A stretch of 64,000 bases of DNA, taken from contig OZ024826.1 in assembly GCA_964016985.1 (NCBI GenBank), positions 42,911,796 through 42,975,795 of the forward strand. Reading direction: 5' to 3'. The notes beneath the pieces are model-generated. The model saw nothing but the letters and a program-made list of their open reading frames with translations, ran no database searches and was not told where the DNA came from. This DNA comes from Anodontia alba (taxonomy: Eukaryota; Mollusca; Bivalvia; Lucinida; Lucinidae). Both the position numbers and the translations under genes were made by a program. Below, one piece after another: positions 54,779 through 64,000 of the stretch (position 1 is its first letter; every line of letters begins with the position of its first letter).

Positions 54779-56065
54779 AATATAACCAGCAAACACCATA
54801 TTTGCCTTAACATTTAGCCTTATACATGGCTAATTCGAACTCGTTTTTGAGTCCCTACGAAATTCTTCCGACAGCTCAAGAAAACAAATATTTAGGGAAA
54901 TTTTCTTATTTTATCATGAAATTGTACGTTGTGTATATTCATTAGACTCCCCTCATCAATGCAATTCTAATGAGTAAACACAACATAACATTACTGTTTA
55001 AAAATCAAAAAGACTTACCTAAATTATCACCATTTGCTTCCCCGAACCGCGGAGCGGTTCGGCGTGCAGACGCACTACTATAGACTACCGATGTGACCAG
55101 TGAGGTGTGTGACCAACGCACTACTATAGACTACCGATGTGACCAGTGAGGTGTGTGACCAAAAATGTGATGGTCCAACAAACGCTTGGGTGGTTCGATG
55201 TTTATCCTGAAAAACAATAAGCGTTCCGTGATTTGGCAGAGACTATTGACACGGTGTCCGTGCCGATAATAGCAACAAAACAGCCAATAACGCCAAGTAT
55301 TCCAATTGCAAGGGGTTGAATCACGAGACTTATGACGTCAGCTTACAAAATTTGCGATCGCCGCCATTTTGAAGTTTGTCTTCACTTCGAATTTTATTTC
55401 TATCCGTTCTCTGTCTATTTACAAGCTAAGCATGATTCGTTTTGTGCATAAGGTACACTTTGATGTAGATTTTGAGATAACATATAGACTTTACGCTCTT
55501 TTCACATATAATCTTAAAAAATCTTCGACACAGGTAAGCGAACGATAGTATATTGTCGTTGTACCTGTCATCGGCTTACAGTAGTTTTCGGTATTCGGAA
55601 AGCATGGCCCCCGCCCATCGGGGCCCGCGAAATAGATGGGCTGGCTAAAGTCTCCATGGCAGAGCTGCTAGTAACTAAGCAGGACCCGAATTCACGTGAT
55701 CGGGCCGGGTAAAAATCCCACAAATTTGGAGGCAATGTCTTTGAACTACTGAAATATTGTTTTGAACGTTATATCGCAATTCATGCGATGGATTAGAAGT
55801 CAAGCGTGGTCTGAAATCGAATTCAGTTAGATCTGGCCAACCCACCTATGAAGCATGTGATGATAATTTGGACGCAAGGATATAGGTAGCACCTATTAAA
55901 TTCATATTAATCATATATACTTAACAGTTATTATTAACTGTTACCCGCCTGCTCACCAACGGGGAGGAGGAATAAAATAAAATATATATAAGGTTATCCT
56001 TGGATACACCAAAAACACAAAAGAACGAAAATCGGAGTCTCGATTTCATTGAGACTCTTCACATG
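54779..56065. repeat. intron with H hairpin and a perfect 46 bp tandem duplication
   Basis: 54905-55000 is a family H remnant. GAACCGCGGAGCGGTTC at 55044 is a hairpin. 55071-55116 and 55117-55162 are identical 46 bp units starting CGCACTACTATAGACTACCG. 55170-56040 shows no gene; 55990-56060 has an N fragment. Confidence 0.65.
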
Positions 56066-56348
56066 CATCACGAAAACATGCCTATATAATTTTGACCCCC
56101 TTAAACCCCACTTTTATATAGTAAAACTGGGGTTTACAGGGGTATACATTATTTTTCTTATTACTGCATAAAACATAGATCGTGGGTACTCGTTAGAACC
56201 GCCTCGCCGAGGCGGTTCTAACGAGTACCCACAATCCATGTTTTGAGCAGAAATATAAAAAATATCAGAGTTTTTTTTTTATCTGAAAATTTTCATTTTT
56301 TTGGAGGTGAAATTTTCCATATATTTGAATGGGCGTGTTTTCGTAATG
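56066..56348. mobile_element. family A MITE, copy 13
   Basis: CATCACGAAAACATGCC to GGGCGTGTTTTCGTAATG; near-perfect core CCGCCTCGCCGAGGCGG. One of the least diverged copies. Confidence 0.92.
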
Positions 56349-56576
56349 TGGCAGCAATGCTGTTTACAGGGCTGCATACGCCCCAAGCACTGACTTAAGC
56401 AGAACTCGATTTACCAAGACATCCGAATTGGCTCAATATTCCCAAGGAAAGTAAAAAAAAAAAAGCTGCACTATGATGAAGACATTTTACGGCCTCCATA
56501 CGGCAATTAACACCAGCTGCAGAGAAGTGAAATAAAATCTATGAAGGTTGTCTTTTGAAACACCGACAACACATGT

Positions 56577-56946
56577 CTTTTGGGTCGATTGTTTACAATC
56601 GGTCCACAGTATACAAATGCCAAAATTTTCTTATTGTGGTTGTCCACGTGATTATCATTGACAAATGTATTGATGAAATCCAGGTAACAGTTTTTTTTTT
56701 TTTTATATAACTGCTCTATTCTTGACGCTGTGACGTCAGAGTGCAGTGTATAAAGGGTTATTTGTTAACCTGGTCTGGGACATTGGCAAACAGTGCAGAC
56801 CTAGATCAAACGCATCAGATCAGGGTCTGCACTGTTTGCTTAAAGTACAGGAAGCTAAATGAAACACTCTTAAGTCCCCGTTCAGGACCATTTTCCCAGC
56901 CTACATGCAAAGACAGTCGAACTATAGTGCTGTCAGTGCTTTGATT
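56577..56946. mobile_element. family D large element, copy 3
   Basis: CTTTTGGGTCGATTGTTTAC to CAGTGCTTTGATT. The hairpin centre is shortened, with AGATCAAACGCATCAGATCA. Confidence 0.82.
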
Positions 56947-57689
56947 AAACTAGCCTGTGTACAGGAATTATTGCACTTAAGTGACTTTCATCTGACTTAA
57001 CAGCCTGAAGTAAAATTTACTTGCTTCCGTTTGTTCTGAGCATTGCTTTGCAAATTCGGTTCGTATACCTCCATGAAGCGTTACTTGATCATCTTCGATT
57101 GTTTCTTTTCCTGGACATCTTCTCTACTAATTTTTAGCATACTGTTAATACAATACACATAGCCATTAGAGTTTTCTTCCCCTTATTTGTGTCAGATGTT
57201 TATAACCTATTTCAATAAAGATAAAACATGAATATATAAGCATCATAAAACTCAGTACTGAATAAAACATAAACAGATCAATTGTAAGTATGTTAACTGT
57301 AAAATCGGTCTCCCAAGCTTACCAGAAGCAGGCTTATTGCAGATTGTTTAGAGCAGATAATATTTTCATTTCCTTTGGGATCATTAAGCTTATTGTGGTG
57401 TCTTTGGAAATAGAGTTCTGCTCATGTATACACTAGAGGGCGTAGGCAGCCTTACAAACTTCATTACTGCTTATGAAGAGTCTCAATAAAACGGAGACTC
57501 CCATTTTCTGTCTGTAATCTGTTCTTTGTTTACAAAGGCAATCTTTTAGACTTTTATAATCATAAGTTTGGTAGATTAGAAATCAGCGTCTTTGCGCATA
57601 TAGACTGTGCATATATAGGCCGCGTTTTTTCAAACTTGGTCATGTTATGGTTCCCGCGCTTTCGTAATACATGTGCGCTCGTCTATCAT
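56947..57689. repeat. intron, family N repeat at 57362-57560
   Basis: CATTTCCTTTGGGATCATTA and TTCTTTGTTTACAAAGGCAA match 24640-24890. The rest is unrecognised. Confidence 0.55.
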
Positions 57690-57934
57690 TTAACCCTTAA
57701 AGCGCCAGACACAACTATTGTCATCTGCTTTGTCATCTGCTTGTGATTTTAAAAGTCATTTTTGCAAACAGTGTGGACCGAGATCAGACTGCTCCTTTAG
57801 GAGCAGTCTGATCAGGGTCCACACTGTTTGCCTGTATGCAAAAATAGGTTTGAAAAGTCTGCAAGAATATTCAGCAGACGACATAAACAGACGACATTTT
57901 CAGATGCAGTTTTTCTTGGCGCTTTAAGGGTTAA
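57690..57934. mobile_element. TIR element carrying the D/C hairpin cassette
   Basis: Ends are TTAACCCTTAAAGCGCCA and TGGCGCTTTAAGGGTTAA. Subterminal ATCAGC/GCAGACGACA words are like family J. The centre is GCAAACAGTGTGGACCGAGA...TCCACACTGTTTG, the same cassette found in families C and D. Confidence 0.85.
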
Positions 57935-59109
57935 GGGGAAATGATACACTTTCACGGCAGGCAACTCTGTCAAAATTGTTTTGTCCCATTTTGAACAGAG
58001 GTCTACTCTAAAATGGAAAGCATATGCTCCCCTGGGAGCACATTCTTTCTTTTATTATAGACCCTTTTTCATAATGGACTTGGTGTGTTGGAAAATTAAA
58101 CAAGAAAAGTTGTTTTCCTTGTACAAAATGGCGGAAAATCTGCAAAGTCTGTCCAGCTTCCTGAATAGTTGTTAGAGATGGAAGCTGGGTTAAACCACGT
58201 TTCAAACATGCTCATTGCGACACAGCCCAAGCCTCGAGGTTGTAAAACCTTTTTCATACTCAGTTCAGCTGAACATGAAATTTCTCTGCTAATAAATATG
58301 AAAATGCCAACAATTGTTGGCATTTTCATATTTATTAGCAGAGAAAGTTTCATGCTCAGCTGTGTCTAGCAAGATTGGTTGTGATTTTAATTCTATCAGC
58401 AGGACAAATTTCATGCTTAGCTGAGTTGAGCATGAACACTTTTTTAAAAAAAAAGGTAAGAGAAAAGTCCAGGGAGTGCCACAATCACAAAAGGCCTCGG
58501 GGCCAGGTCAGAGCTATTTTGTGCTCCTCGCGAAAGCATTGACTCTAGGATGCAAAGAATATTTGATTTAAACCGCATCAAAACAAAGGGGCTTTAATGA
58601 AAAGGATGCACCTGGCCCGGAGGTTATATTTTTTTCATGCTCAACTCAGCTGAGCATAAAATTTTGACTGCTAATAAATATGAAAATGCCAACAGTCAAA
58701 AGTTCATGCTCAGCTGAGTTGAGCATGAAAAAAGGTTTTATAATCTCGAGACCAGGCAGTTTGCATTTTTCGCCATTTTTTTACTTTCGAAAATGCATGG
58801 CGGTTATCAGACTGTGCAGATGCACAGTTTTGATCATAACTTGTGTTTGTCATTTAAACGATCAGCTCCCTACATAGTTTATGTATTAAAGTTTAGGATA
58901 ATGAAGCGTCCTTGGCGGCCAGTCTGTAACTGATGTAACATTATGGAAGTGTAATATCGTCTAACAATCAGCTCTCTTGTTGAAATGGGTTTCTGTAGAG
59001 ATAAAGAAAACGCTTTTAGAATCGTTTCTGTACGATTTTATCTTCCAAATAGCTTTTCTGCAGATATAATTCTGTATATCTGTATAAACTGATAGCTTCG
59101 ATCACCATC
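57935..59109. repeat. nested palindromes (58228-58755) with a TIR element and retroelement scrap inside
   Basis: The outer arms are CCTCGAGGTTGTAAAACCTT and AAAGGTTTTATAATCTCGAG. Inside are a perfect hairpin AAATATGAAAATGCCAACAA (58262-58352), a rearranged copy (58622-58732), a pair CGGGGCCAGGT/ACCTGGCCCGG (58499/58610), and at 58450-58492 the inverted last bases of the 8193/20306 retroelement (AGTCCAGGGAGTGCCACAAT). A small CTCCCCTGGGAGCA hairpin is at 58020. Confidence 0.7.
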
Positions 59110-59932
59110 AGAGCCGCAACGTAAGAAAACGTGCCTTTCGAAATGTGTGTCCAGCGAGGATTCAGATTTACTCTCGTCAAACTTACACAGCGTTTACAGA
59201 GAAAACACATTTTTGCACACCAGATAAGGGAATCCTGAATTTAACACTGGGATAGAAATTCTACCCAGATTATACTACCCAGGGTAAGATAAAAATCGAG
59301 AATTCTCACGTTTTTGATATGCACTGGTTGTAATGGACGTCACGTACGCCATCGGTAAGGTTTACGTCACTGAACGTAATGACGTCATTAAACGCCACGG
59401 TAATGTCATCATAACATGGTGAATGTCAGCAATCATAGTGACTGCATTAAAAAAATCTACATTCAGAAATGAAAGCTGTGCAAGAAAAAGAATCCATCAT
59501 GGGTGTGAGGGGCAGATAGAAAAATTCAGCAGACAACAAATTTATGATCTGTTTTTTTATTATTATTATTTCCAGAAAATAGGATTTGATATGACATTCA
59601 TGAAATTTCAAATTCTATTTTCTGGAAAAAAAAATAAGAAAAATATTTCAGAATGTCGTCTGCTCAAATTTTTCCCAGAGTGTTAAGCGTTAACCCATTG
59701 TAGTAGGGAGACCCGTAAAAGGGTACTTGGCAAACAGTGCAGACCCAGATCAGAACGCGGCGTCTGATCAGGGTTTCCACTGTTTGCAAATAGTTTAGCC
59801 ATTTTTCCCTAGGAATATGTTAATCTTATAGCCGGACGTACCCAAAATTGAAATTGGACTCTTCCAATATTTAGTGTGGGAAAGTCTATTCAGTATACAA
59901 TGGGTTTAGTACATGTACCTCTTTGTTTTCAG
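59110..59932. repeat. intron with G2 fragment, J MITE and D hairpin
   Basis: 59110-59215 is a G2 half. 59330-59420 has several ACGTCA words. 59519-59692 is family J (CAGCAGACAACAAATTTATG...AGAATGTCGTCTGCTC). 59728-59790 is a D cassette (GCAAACAGTGCAGACCCAGA). Confidence 0.65.
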
Positions 59933-60073
59933 GAATCTAAGAAGAAGAGTCTGTCGCTCAGTAATGTCGCTGGCGCTTACTTTATTCTAATAGCTGGTCT
60001 TGTCCTCTCAATTATTGTTGGAGTCATAGAATTCATTTATACCAAGACAAAGCCAGAACAGCCAGCAACTATG
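59933..60073 (+). CDS. iGluR exon 12: M4 helix
   Basis: The acceptor is TTGTTTTCAG and the donor is GTAGGT; 141 nt, phase 0 (residues 571-617). It starts ESKKKSLSLSNVAGAYF, the standard S2-M4 junction (LSLSNVAG.F), followed by the M4 helix, IEFIYTK and the start of the intracellular tail. Confidence 0.97.
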
Positions 60074-60120
60074 GTAGGTACAGATAAACATATTTCTCAA
60101 TTACCGCCTAGGGGTCGGGG

Positions 60121-60330
60121 TTAACACTTTGCATGCTGGATAAAAAGTTCAGCAGACGATATTTTCATTTTTTTTTTTTTTTTTTTTTTTCCTAGAAAAT
60201 AGGATTTGACATCTTATTCAAATTGTCTTTTTAATTGCATGAAATGTCAGAACCAATTTTCCAGTAAACATAAGGAAAATTTCATCAGTTTGTCGTCTGC
60301 TGAATTTACCTATAGCATAGTAAGTGTTAA
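60121..60330. mobile_element. family J MITE, 47 bp after exon 12
   Basis: TTAACACTTTGCATGCTGGA to AGCATAGTAAGTGTTAA, with CAGCAGACGATATTTTC and TTGTCGTCTGCTGAATTTAC. Poly-T at about 60170-60190. Confidence 0.85.
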
Positions 60331-60871
60331 CGTGTCTATTTAATGGACACCCTTCTATTTCTCTATAGATTTTAAAACATGGATATGTACGGGTACACTA
60401 TTTTATGTAATCAAATGTGCAGAAATACTTGCAGGTTTTCATTGATTTCGATACATGATGTAAAGGTCACTGGTGAAGCTTAATTGCCTGCAGCCAGCTA
60501 ACTTCATTTGTATGTGTGTGAGTGTGGGTGTCTGTGCCGGCGTGTGTGAGTGTGGGGGAGTGTTTGTTCATTGCTGTCAAGGGTCATTGTTTTTAGAATT
60601 TATCTTCACTACAGCTGGTGTCATATGACGGCCCAACAAAAATCTTCCAATACTTCTCTGTACTGTCAATTATGTTTCCCGTTCCTTTTAGATCATTGAA
60701 AATGTATACGAGGGTCACTGATGAGTCCTAATTGGCCGAAATTAGTCACTCTGACCCAGAAAAATTGATGTTTCAGCTGTTTTGATTTTTTTTAATTTGT
60801 TGTTTTTTATTTATTTATTTTTTTTTTTTTCATTGTCATGGGTTTGCTCAAGGGCCATTCTTTTAAGAATC
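60331..60871. other. intron, nothing certain
   Basis: A G/T-rich stretch (GTGTGTGAGTGTGGGTGTC) lies near 60515. 60600-60760 resembles a diverged N-type repeat (TTTTAGATCATTGAAAATGT). Confidence 0.4.
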
Positions 60872-61180
60872 TACAGTCGAACTTCAATGTCTCGAACAGA
60901 CCATCACGAAAACATACCTATATAATTTTGACCACCTTAAACCCCACTTTTATATAGGAAAACTGGGGTTTACAGGGGTGTACATTATTTTTCCTATTCC
61001 TGCTCGAAAAATAGATCTATGTTTTTTAGCAGAAATATGAAAACTATCAGTTTTTTATCTGAAAATTTTCAGTTTTGATGGTGAAATTTTCAATATATTT
61101 GAATAGGCGTGTTTTCGTAATGCAATGGAAATGTGATTTAGATTTGGGTAGTTCGAGCCACTGAGGGTTGATCATAACGC
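60872..61180. mobile_element. family A MITE (60902-61122) inside a family B remnant
   Basis: TACAGTCGAACTTCAATGTC at 60872 is a B left end, and GTAGTTCGAGCCACTGAG after 61147 is a possible B remnant. The A copy lacks the central palindrome (AATAGATCTATGTT joins the arms), so it is only 221 bp. Confidence 0.75.
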
Positions 61181-61239
61181 CAGGTTAAGAGACAAACAGG
61201 AAAATATATGGATGTCTTTTCGATCTTCTATATAATAAT

Positions 61240-61330
61240 GGTATGTTGAGTGTACTCATTAGAATCGCCTCGATGAGGCGATTCTAATGAGTACACACAA
61301 AATACATTTTTGTGATAAAATAGGAAAATG
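61240..61330. repeat. family H hairpin, well preserved
   Basis: GTGTACTCATTAGAATCGCC with its exact inverse. The core is TCGCCTCGATGAGGCGA, a variant of the family A core. Confidence 0.8.
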
Positions 61331-61471
61331 CCTAAAAGTTCCCTTTTTTTTTCTTGAGCTGTCGGTAGAATTTTCTTGGGACTCAAGAACGAGTTCGAAT
61401 TAGCCATGGTAAACGTGTTTATGCTTATTGTTTTTCCCGCTGACTAATAAAGAGCTTCCTTATCATTGCAG

Positions 61472-61597
61472 GGATTATACATGATGCCATCTGAAACTGC
61501 AGTAACGGTTGCAGAGTCCCATCACAACGGCTTAAGTCATAAACCTTTGCTTAGATCATCGCCGGCGAAACTCAACGGAAACACTGCCGACAGAATG
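61472..61597 (+). CDS. iGluR exon 13: cytoplasmic tail
   Basis: The acceptor is TTATCATTGCAG and the donor is GTAATT; 126 nt, phase 0 (residues 618-659). It encodes a hydrophilic tail with HHNG, SHKPLLRSSP and NGNTADRM. There is no recognisable domain, as is usual for iGluR tails. Ser and Thr near basic residues are possible phosphosites (inference). Assignment rests on clean splice sites and frame continuity on both sides. Confidence 0.85.
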
Positions 61598-61617
61598 GTA
61601 ATTTCGTGTATAACCGT

Positions 61618-61750
61618 ATAATATAGGGTTATTGCACTGATATTGGTGAATAATGTCCGGTGTTAGAATATTGAAAGACGCGAGCTTGCGAGCGTCCGTA
61701 CATATCCCAACCAGGGACAATAGTTACCAATATCAGTGCAGTAACTCTTT
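61618..61750. repeat. palindromic repeat in the last intron
   Basis: TTATTGCACTGATATTGGTG pairs with CACCAATATCAGTGCAGTAA-like sequence near 61728. The centre is GCGAGCTTGCGAGCG. Confidence 0.75.
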
Positions 61751-61904
61751 TATTATATAGCTGTAAATATCGTTCTCTCATTTTTCTTCTAATTCTGTAT
61801 TTTTGTTTATGACGCTGAAAATAGTGCTGAAAATTAAGTATGTCTATAAGCGATTATTTTTCCAAAACTCCGGCAGTTCCATTCTAATATTGCTGTCATT
61901 TCAG

Positions 61905-61922
61905 GTGCATAAGTTTGTGTAG
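61905..61922 (+). CDS. iGluR exon 14: last five codons and stop
   Basis: The acceptor is TGTCATTTCAG. The frame carried from exon 13 reads VHKFV then TAG at 61920-61922. The terminal KFV does not match a class I or II PDZ ligand clearly. The call depends on this acceptor being used. If exon 13's donor is skipped, the frame runs into the intron instead. Confidence 0.7.
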   Translation: MHKFV

Positions 61923-62400
61923 CAGACTAAAACAATTTGTTTCCGATCAGGCATCCTAATAATATATAATAACATTTTAGTCAAAGGATCCTCAACCATA
62001 TTTAATTACCCCACCCACTTTCAACATGCATGTGGTATAAGAAAATATTACCAATTGACCTGATATTTCGTCACATGTAATCCGATTCATAGTGGTATAA
62101 CTTGCAAAGTTAGAAGAAAATCTAAAGTGGCCATAAAGCAGGCCTCCTGGAGACTGGTCCTTTGACGCTGAAAATAGTGTTTTCTGTAACAATGCAAAAC
62201 TGATATCAGAAAATGGATCATTTTTGCACCAGTGCTATATCAGTTATGTTGCTTAACTTGCGACTTTCAAACTTTAAGAGAGAGTTATATGATTTTAAGT
62301 CCAGTTTGACGTCATATTTTATGTGACGTCGAGTGAAAATGGCACCAGCAATGTTGACGTCATACAACGTCAACATGTCACAATGGTAATAAAGTATGAG
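61923..62400 (+). promoter_or_regulatory. probable 3' UTR with AATAAA at 62388-62393
   Basis: Downstream of the stop, the first canonical AATAAA I see is at 62388, about 466 bases past the stop. No repeat family was recognised in between apart from two short CAACGT/ACGTTG inversions near 62340-62375. Use as the polyadenylation signal is inference. Confidence 0.4.
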
Positions 62401-62526
62401 ATATGTACATGGTCGACAAACAAGCATTACTGATCTAAAGAAAGCGTGCAATTTTGATATTGCGTGCTGCTAGTGAGAAATATCGGCATCATTGTTCCTC
62501 GGATTTTATCGTTCATTTCTAATCAT

Positions 62527-62850
62527 TTAACCCTGGTCCTGCTGAAGCCGGATATACTCTGCCTTTGCAAACAGTGTAGACCCAGATCAGTTGGCTTCTG
62601 AAGAAGCCAACTGATCTGGATCCGCACTGTTTGCCATTAAGTATGTGAACTCATAGCAACAATCCGGATCAAGTAATCTGACTGGCTGTAAATTAGAAGA
62701 GGGCGTGGCATTTTAATTTATTCAGCAGGACAAGGATATATTTATAGCTATATGATGCGGACACTAAAGACTTTGATCAGAGCCTTTGTTGGGCACACTG
62801 GCCTATCAGATGGTACGTTTTCTCACGTTGTGGCACCTATGGTTAGGTGT
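62527..62850. mobile_element. family C MITE (62527-62736) and G2 fragment
   Basis: TTAACCCTGGTCCTGCTGAA to TTCAGCAGGACAAGG. The cassette hairpin GATCAGTTGGCTTCTGAAGA is nearly perfect. A G2 fragment follows at 62750-62840. Confidence 0.85.
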
Positions 62851-63379
62851 ATAAACAAAATCCTATGTTTTGCGTTATAATTTCAATATTCTCCTTGTAA
62901 TGTAAAACTTTATACTAAACATTCATCGATTTATACGGTCGTACAGTCATTAAATTTTGAAATTGAATGACTAACGCCGATCAAAACACATTTCATAATG
63001 TGTGCACCGTTGTGTCTAGACGAACTGCTCAAATCATATCGTAAGCCGAACTATTTTGCATTTTATGACAAGTTGGTCATATTGAGACAATGCCGTGTGG
63101 AATCTGCAAAGGACTTATTGGGAAGGTTAATTCGGTTTTAATTTTGACAATATTTGATTATTTATCCATAAAAATACATATGTTGGTACTCATTAGAAAC
63201 ACCTCGCCGAGGCGCTTTTAAAGAGTATCCACAATATATATATTTTTTATGGAGAATTAGAGAAAATTATCCTTAAATTATCATCAAATACTCCCCCTTA
63301 ACAAGTCTTCTGCAGCTGTATTGTCCTTGCCGCAAATGTTATTTCCATGCATTACATTCTGTTGCATAGGCGGGCCATA
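62851..63379. repeat. 3' flank with H hairpin at about 63170-63260
   Basis: CATATGTTGGTACTCATTAG and ACACCTCGCCGAGGCGCTTT. The remainder is unrecognised. Confidence 0.5.
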
Positions 63380-63601
63380 TACACCACAACCTCTTTATAA
63401 CTCTATTGTTGGGGTCCATAGCATAAACTAGTTAAACAACCGTGTTATATCCAAACAAAAATGTATAGATTATATTGAAAATGACCATTTTTATGGTCAT
63501 TTTTCAATATAATCTATACATTTTTGGGATCCATCTTTGAACCGTGTTATATCCAAAACCGTGTTATATAACGAACCGTGTTATAAAGAGGTTGTAGTGT
63601 A
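63380..63601. mobile_element. 222 bp palindromic MITE with TA-type ends
   Basis: TACACCACAACCTCTTTATA mirrors TTATAAAGAGGTTGTAGTGT. The centre AAAATGACCATTTTTATGGT is a perfect fold-back. Different family from K and L but the same architecture. Confidence 0.88.
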
Positions 63602-63744
63602 TAATATACGAGACTGTTCTGATTATTTCAACAGAAACAAGATAAAATGTTTCCGGATTGTTCAATTATTGTCTTAAAGGCTCCATATTCCTCAAAAATA
63701 GACCTTTTTATTATCCAAGAAAGGTATAATAAATTGATATACGG

Positions 63745-63960
63745 TAATAATACGATCATAAAATGTGGCACCTGACAGCCTGTAAAATTTCACCTGTAAT
63801 GTTCAGGCCTATGGGCATGGTGGGCGAAGCTTGCTTACCAAGTAATGCTTACTATCCGCGGACGCCTGATTACACCCTTTATTCTGGGGTCCATTCTGTT
63901 GGTCTGAACATTCTGATTCTGTCTTTCGTTTACGGATTTATGAGTTTGAATTATGGCTAG
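63745..63960. repeat. dispersed repeat shared with 26280-26395
   Basis: GCATGGTGGGCGAAGCTTGC and CGGACGCCTGATTACACCCT, then TCTGGGGTCCATTCTGT. Its 65-codon frame is not coding. Confidence 0.6.
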
Positions 63961-64000
63961 GGTACCATGACCACAACTACTATAGTTTCTCGTTTTTGAA

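Overview
The window is AT-rich metazoan nuclear DNA: short exons with consensus GT/AG boundaries, long introns and dense transposon debris. The repeats (many palindromic MITEs, a tRNA-derived SINE, L1-like and other non-LTR remnants, CCGTCCGT-rich repeats, and an element bounded by an inverted CTCAGGTGAGC motif) fit a bivalve mollusc best. That assignment is inference; nothing here identifies a species.

The one gene I can fully defend runs on the + strand from 6724 to 61922. It is the 3' two-thirds of an ionotropic glutamate receptor subunit, closest to the AMPA type. Fourteen coding exons join in phase into 664 residues. In order they encode the end of the amino-terminal domain, S1, M1, the M2 pore loop, M3 with the SYTANLAAF gate, S2, M4, and a short cytoplasmic tail ending in a stop. 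The 5' part (signal peptide and most of the amino-terminal domain) lies outside the window. Glutamate-binding residues are kept, but the Q/R-site position of the pore holds valine.

Layout: 1-4080 intron with family A palindromic MITEs. 4081-6723 a degenerate tandem array with two ghost copies of exon 1. 6886-12966 intron with a dead LINE, a retroelement 3' end and two tandem arrays. 14407-23295 intron with a dead mariner and an L1-like LINE interrupted by a second retroelement. 23404-36578 the largest intron, with many MITEs, a SINE and a possible alternative last exon at 27391-27681. 36579-49898 the ligand-binding and pore exons. 49899-61922 the flip/flop-equivalent exon, M4 and tail. 61923-64000 3' flank.

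The most unusual signal is that four exons of this gene are preceded by tandem arrays built from their own 3' splice site plus the first coding bases. Exons 2, 6 and 9 have short-period arrays of decoy acceptors, and exon 1 has long degenerate copies. I know no standard name for this. Secondary signals are hairpin cassettes shared between MITE families with different ends, and several insertions datable from filled and empty copies within the window.
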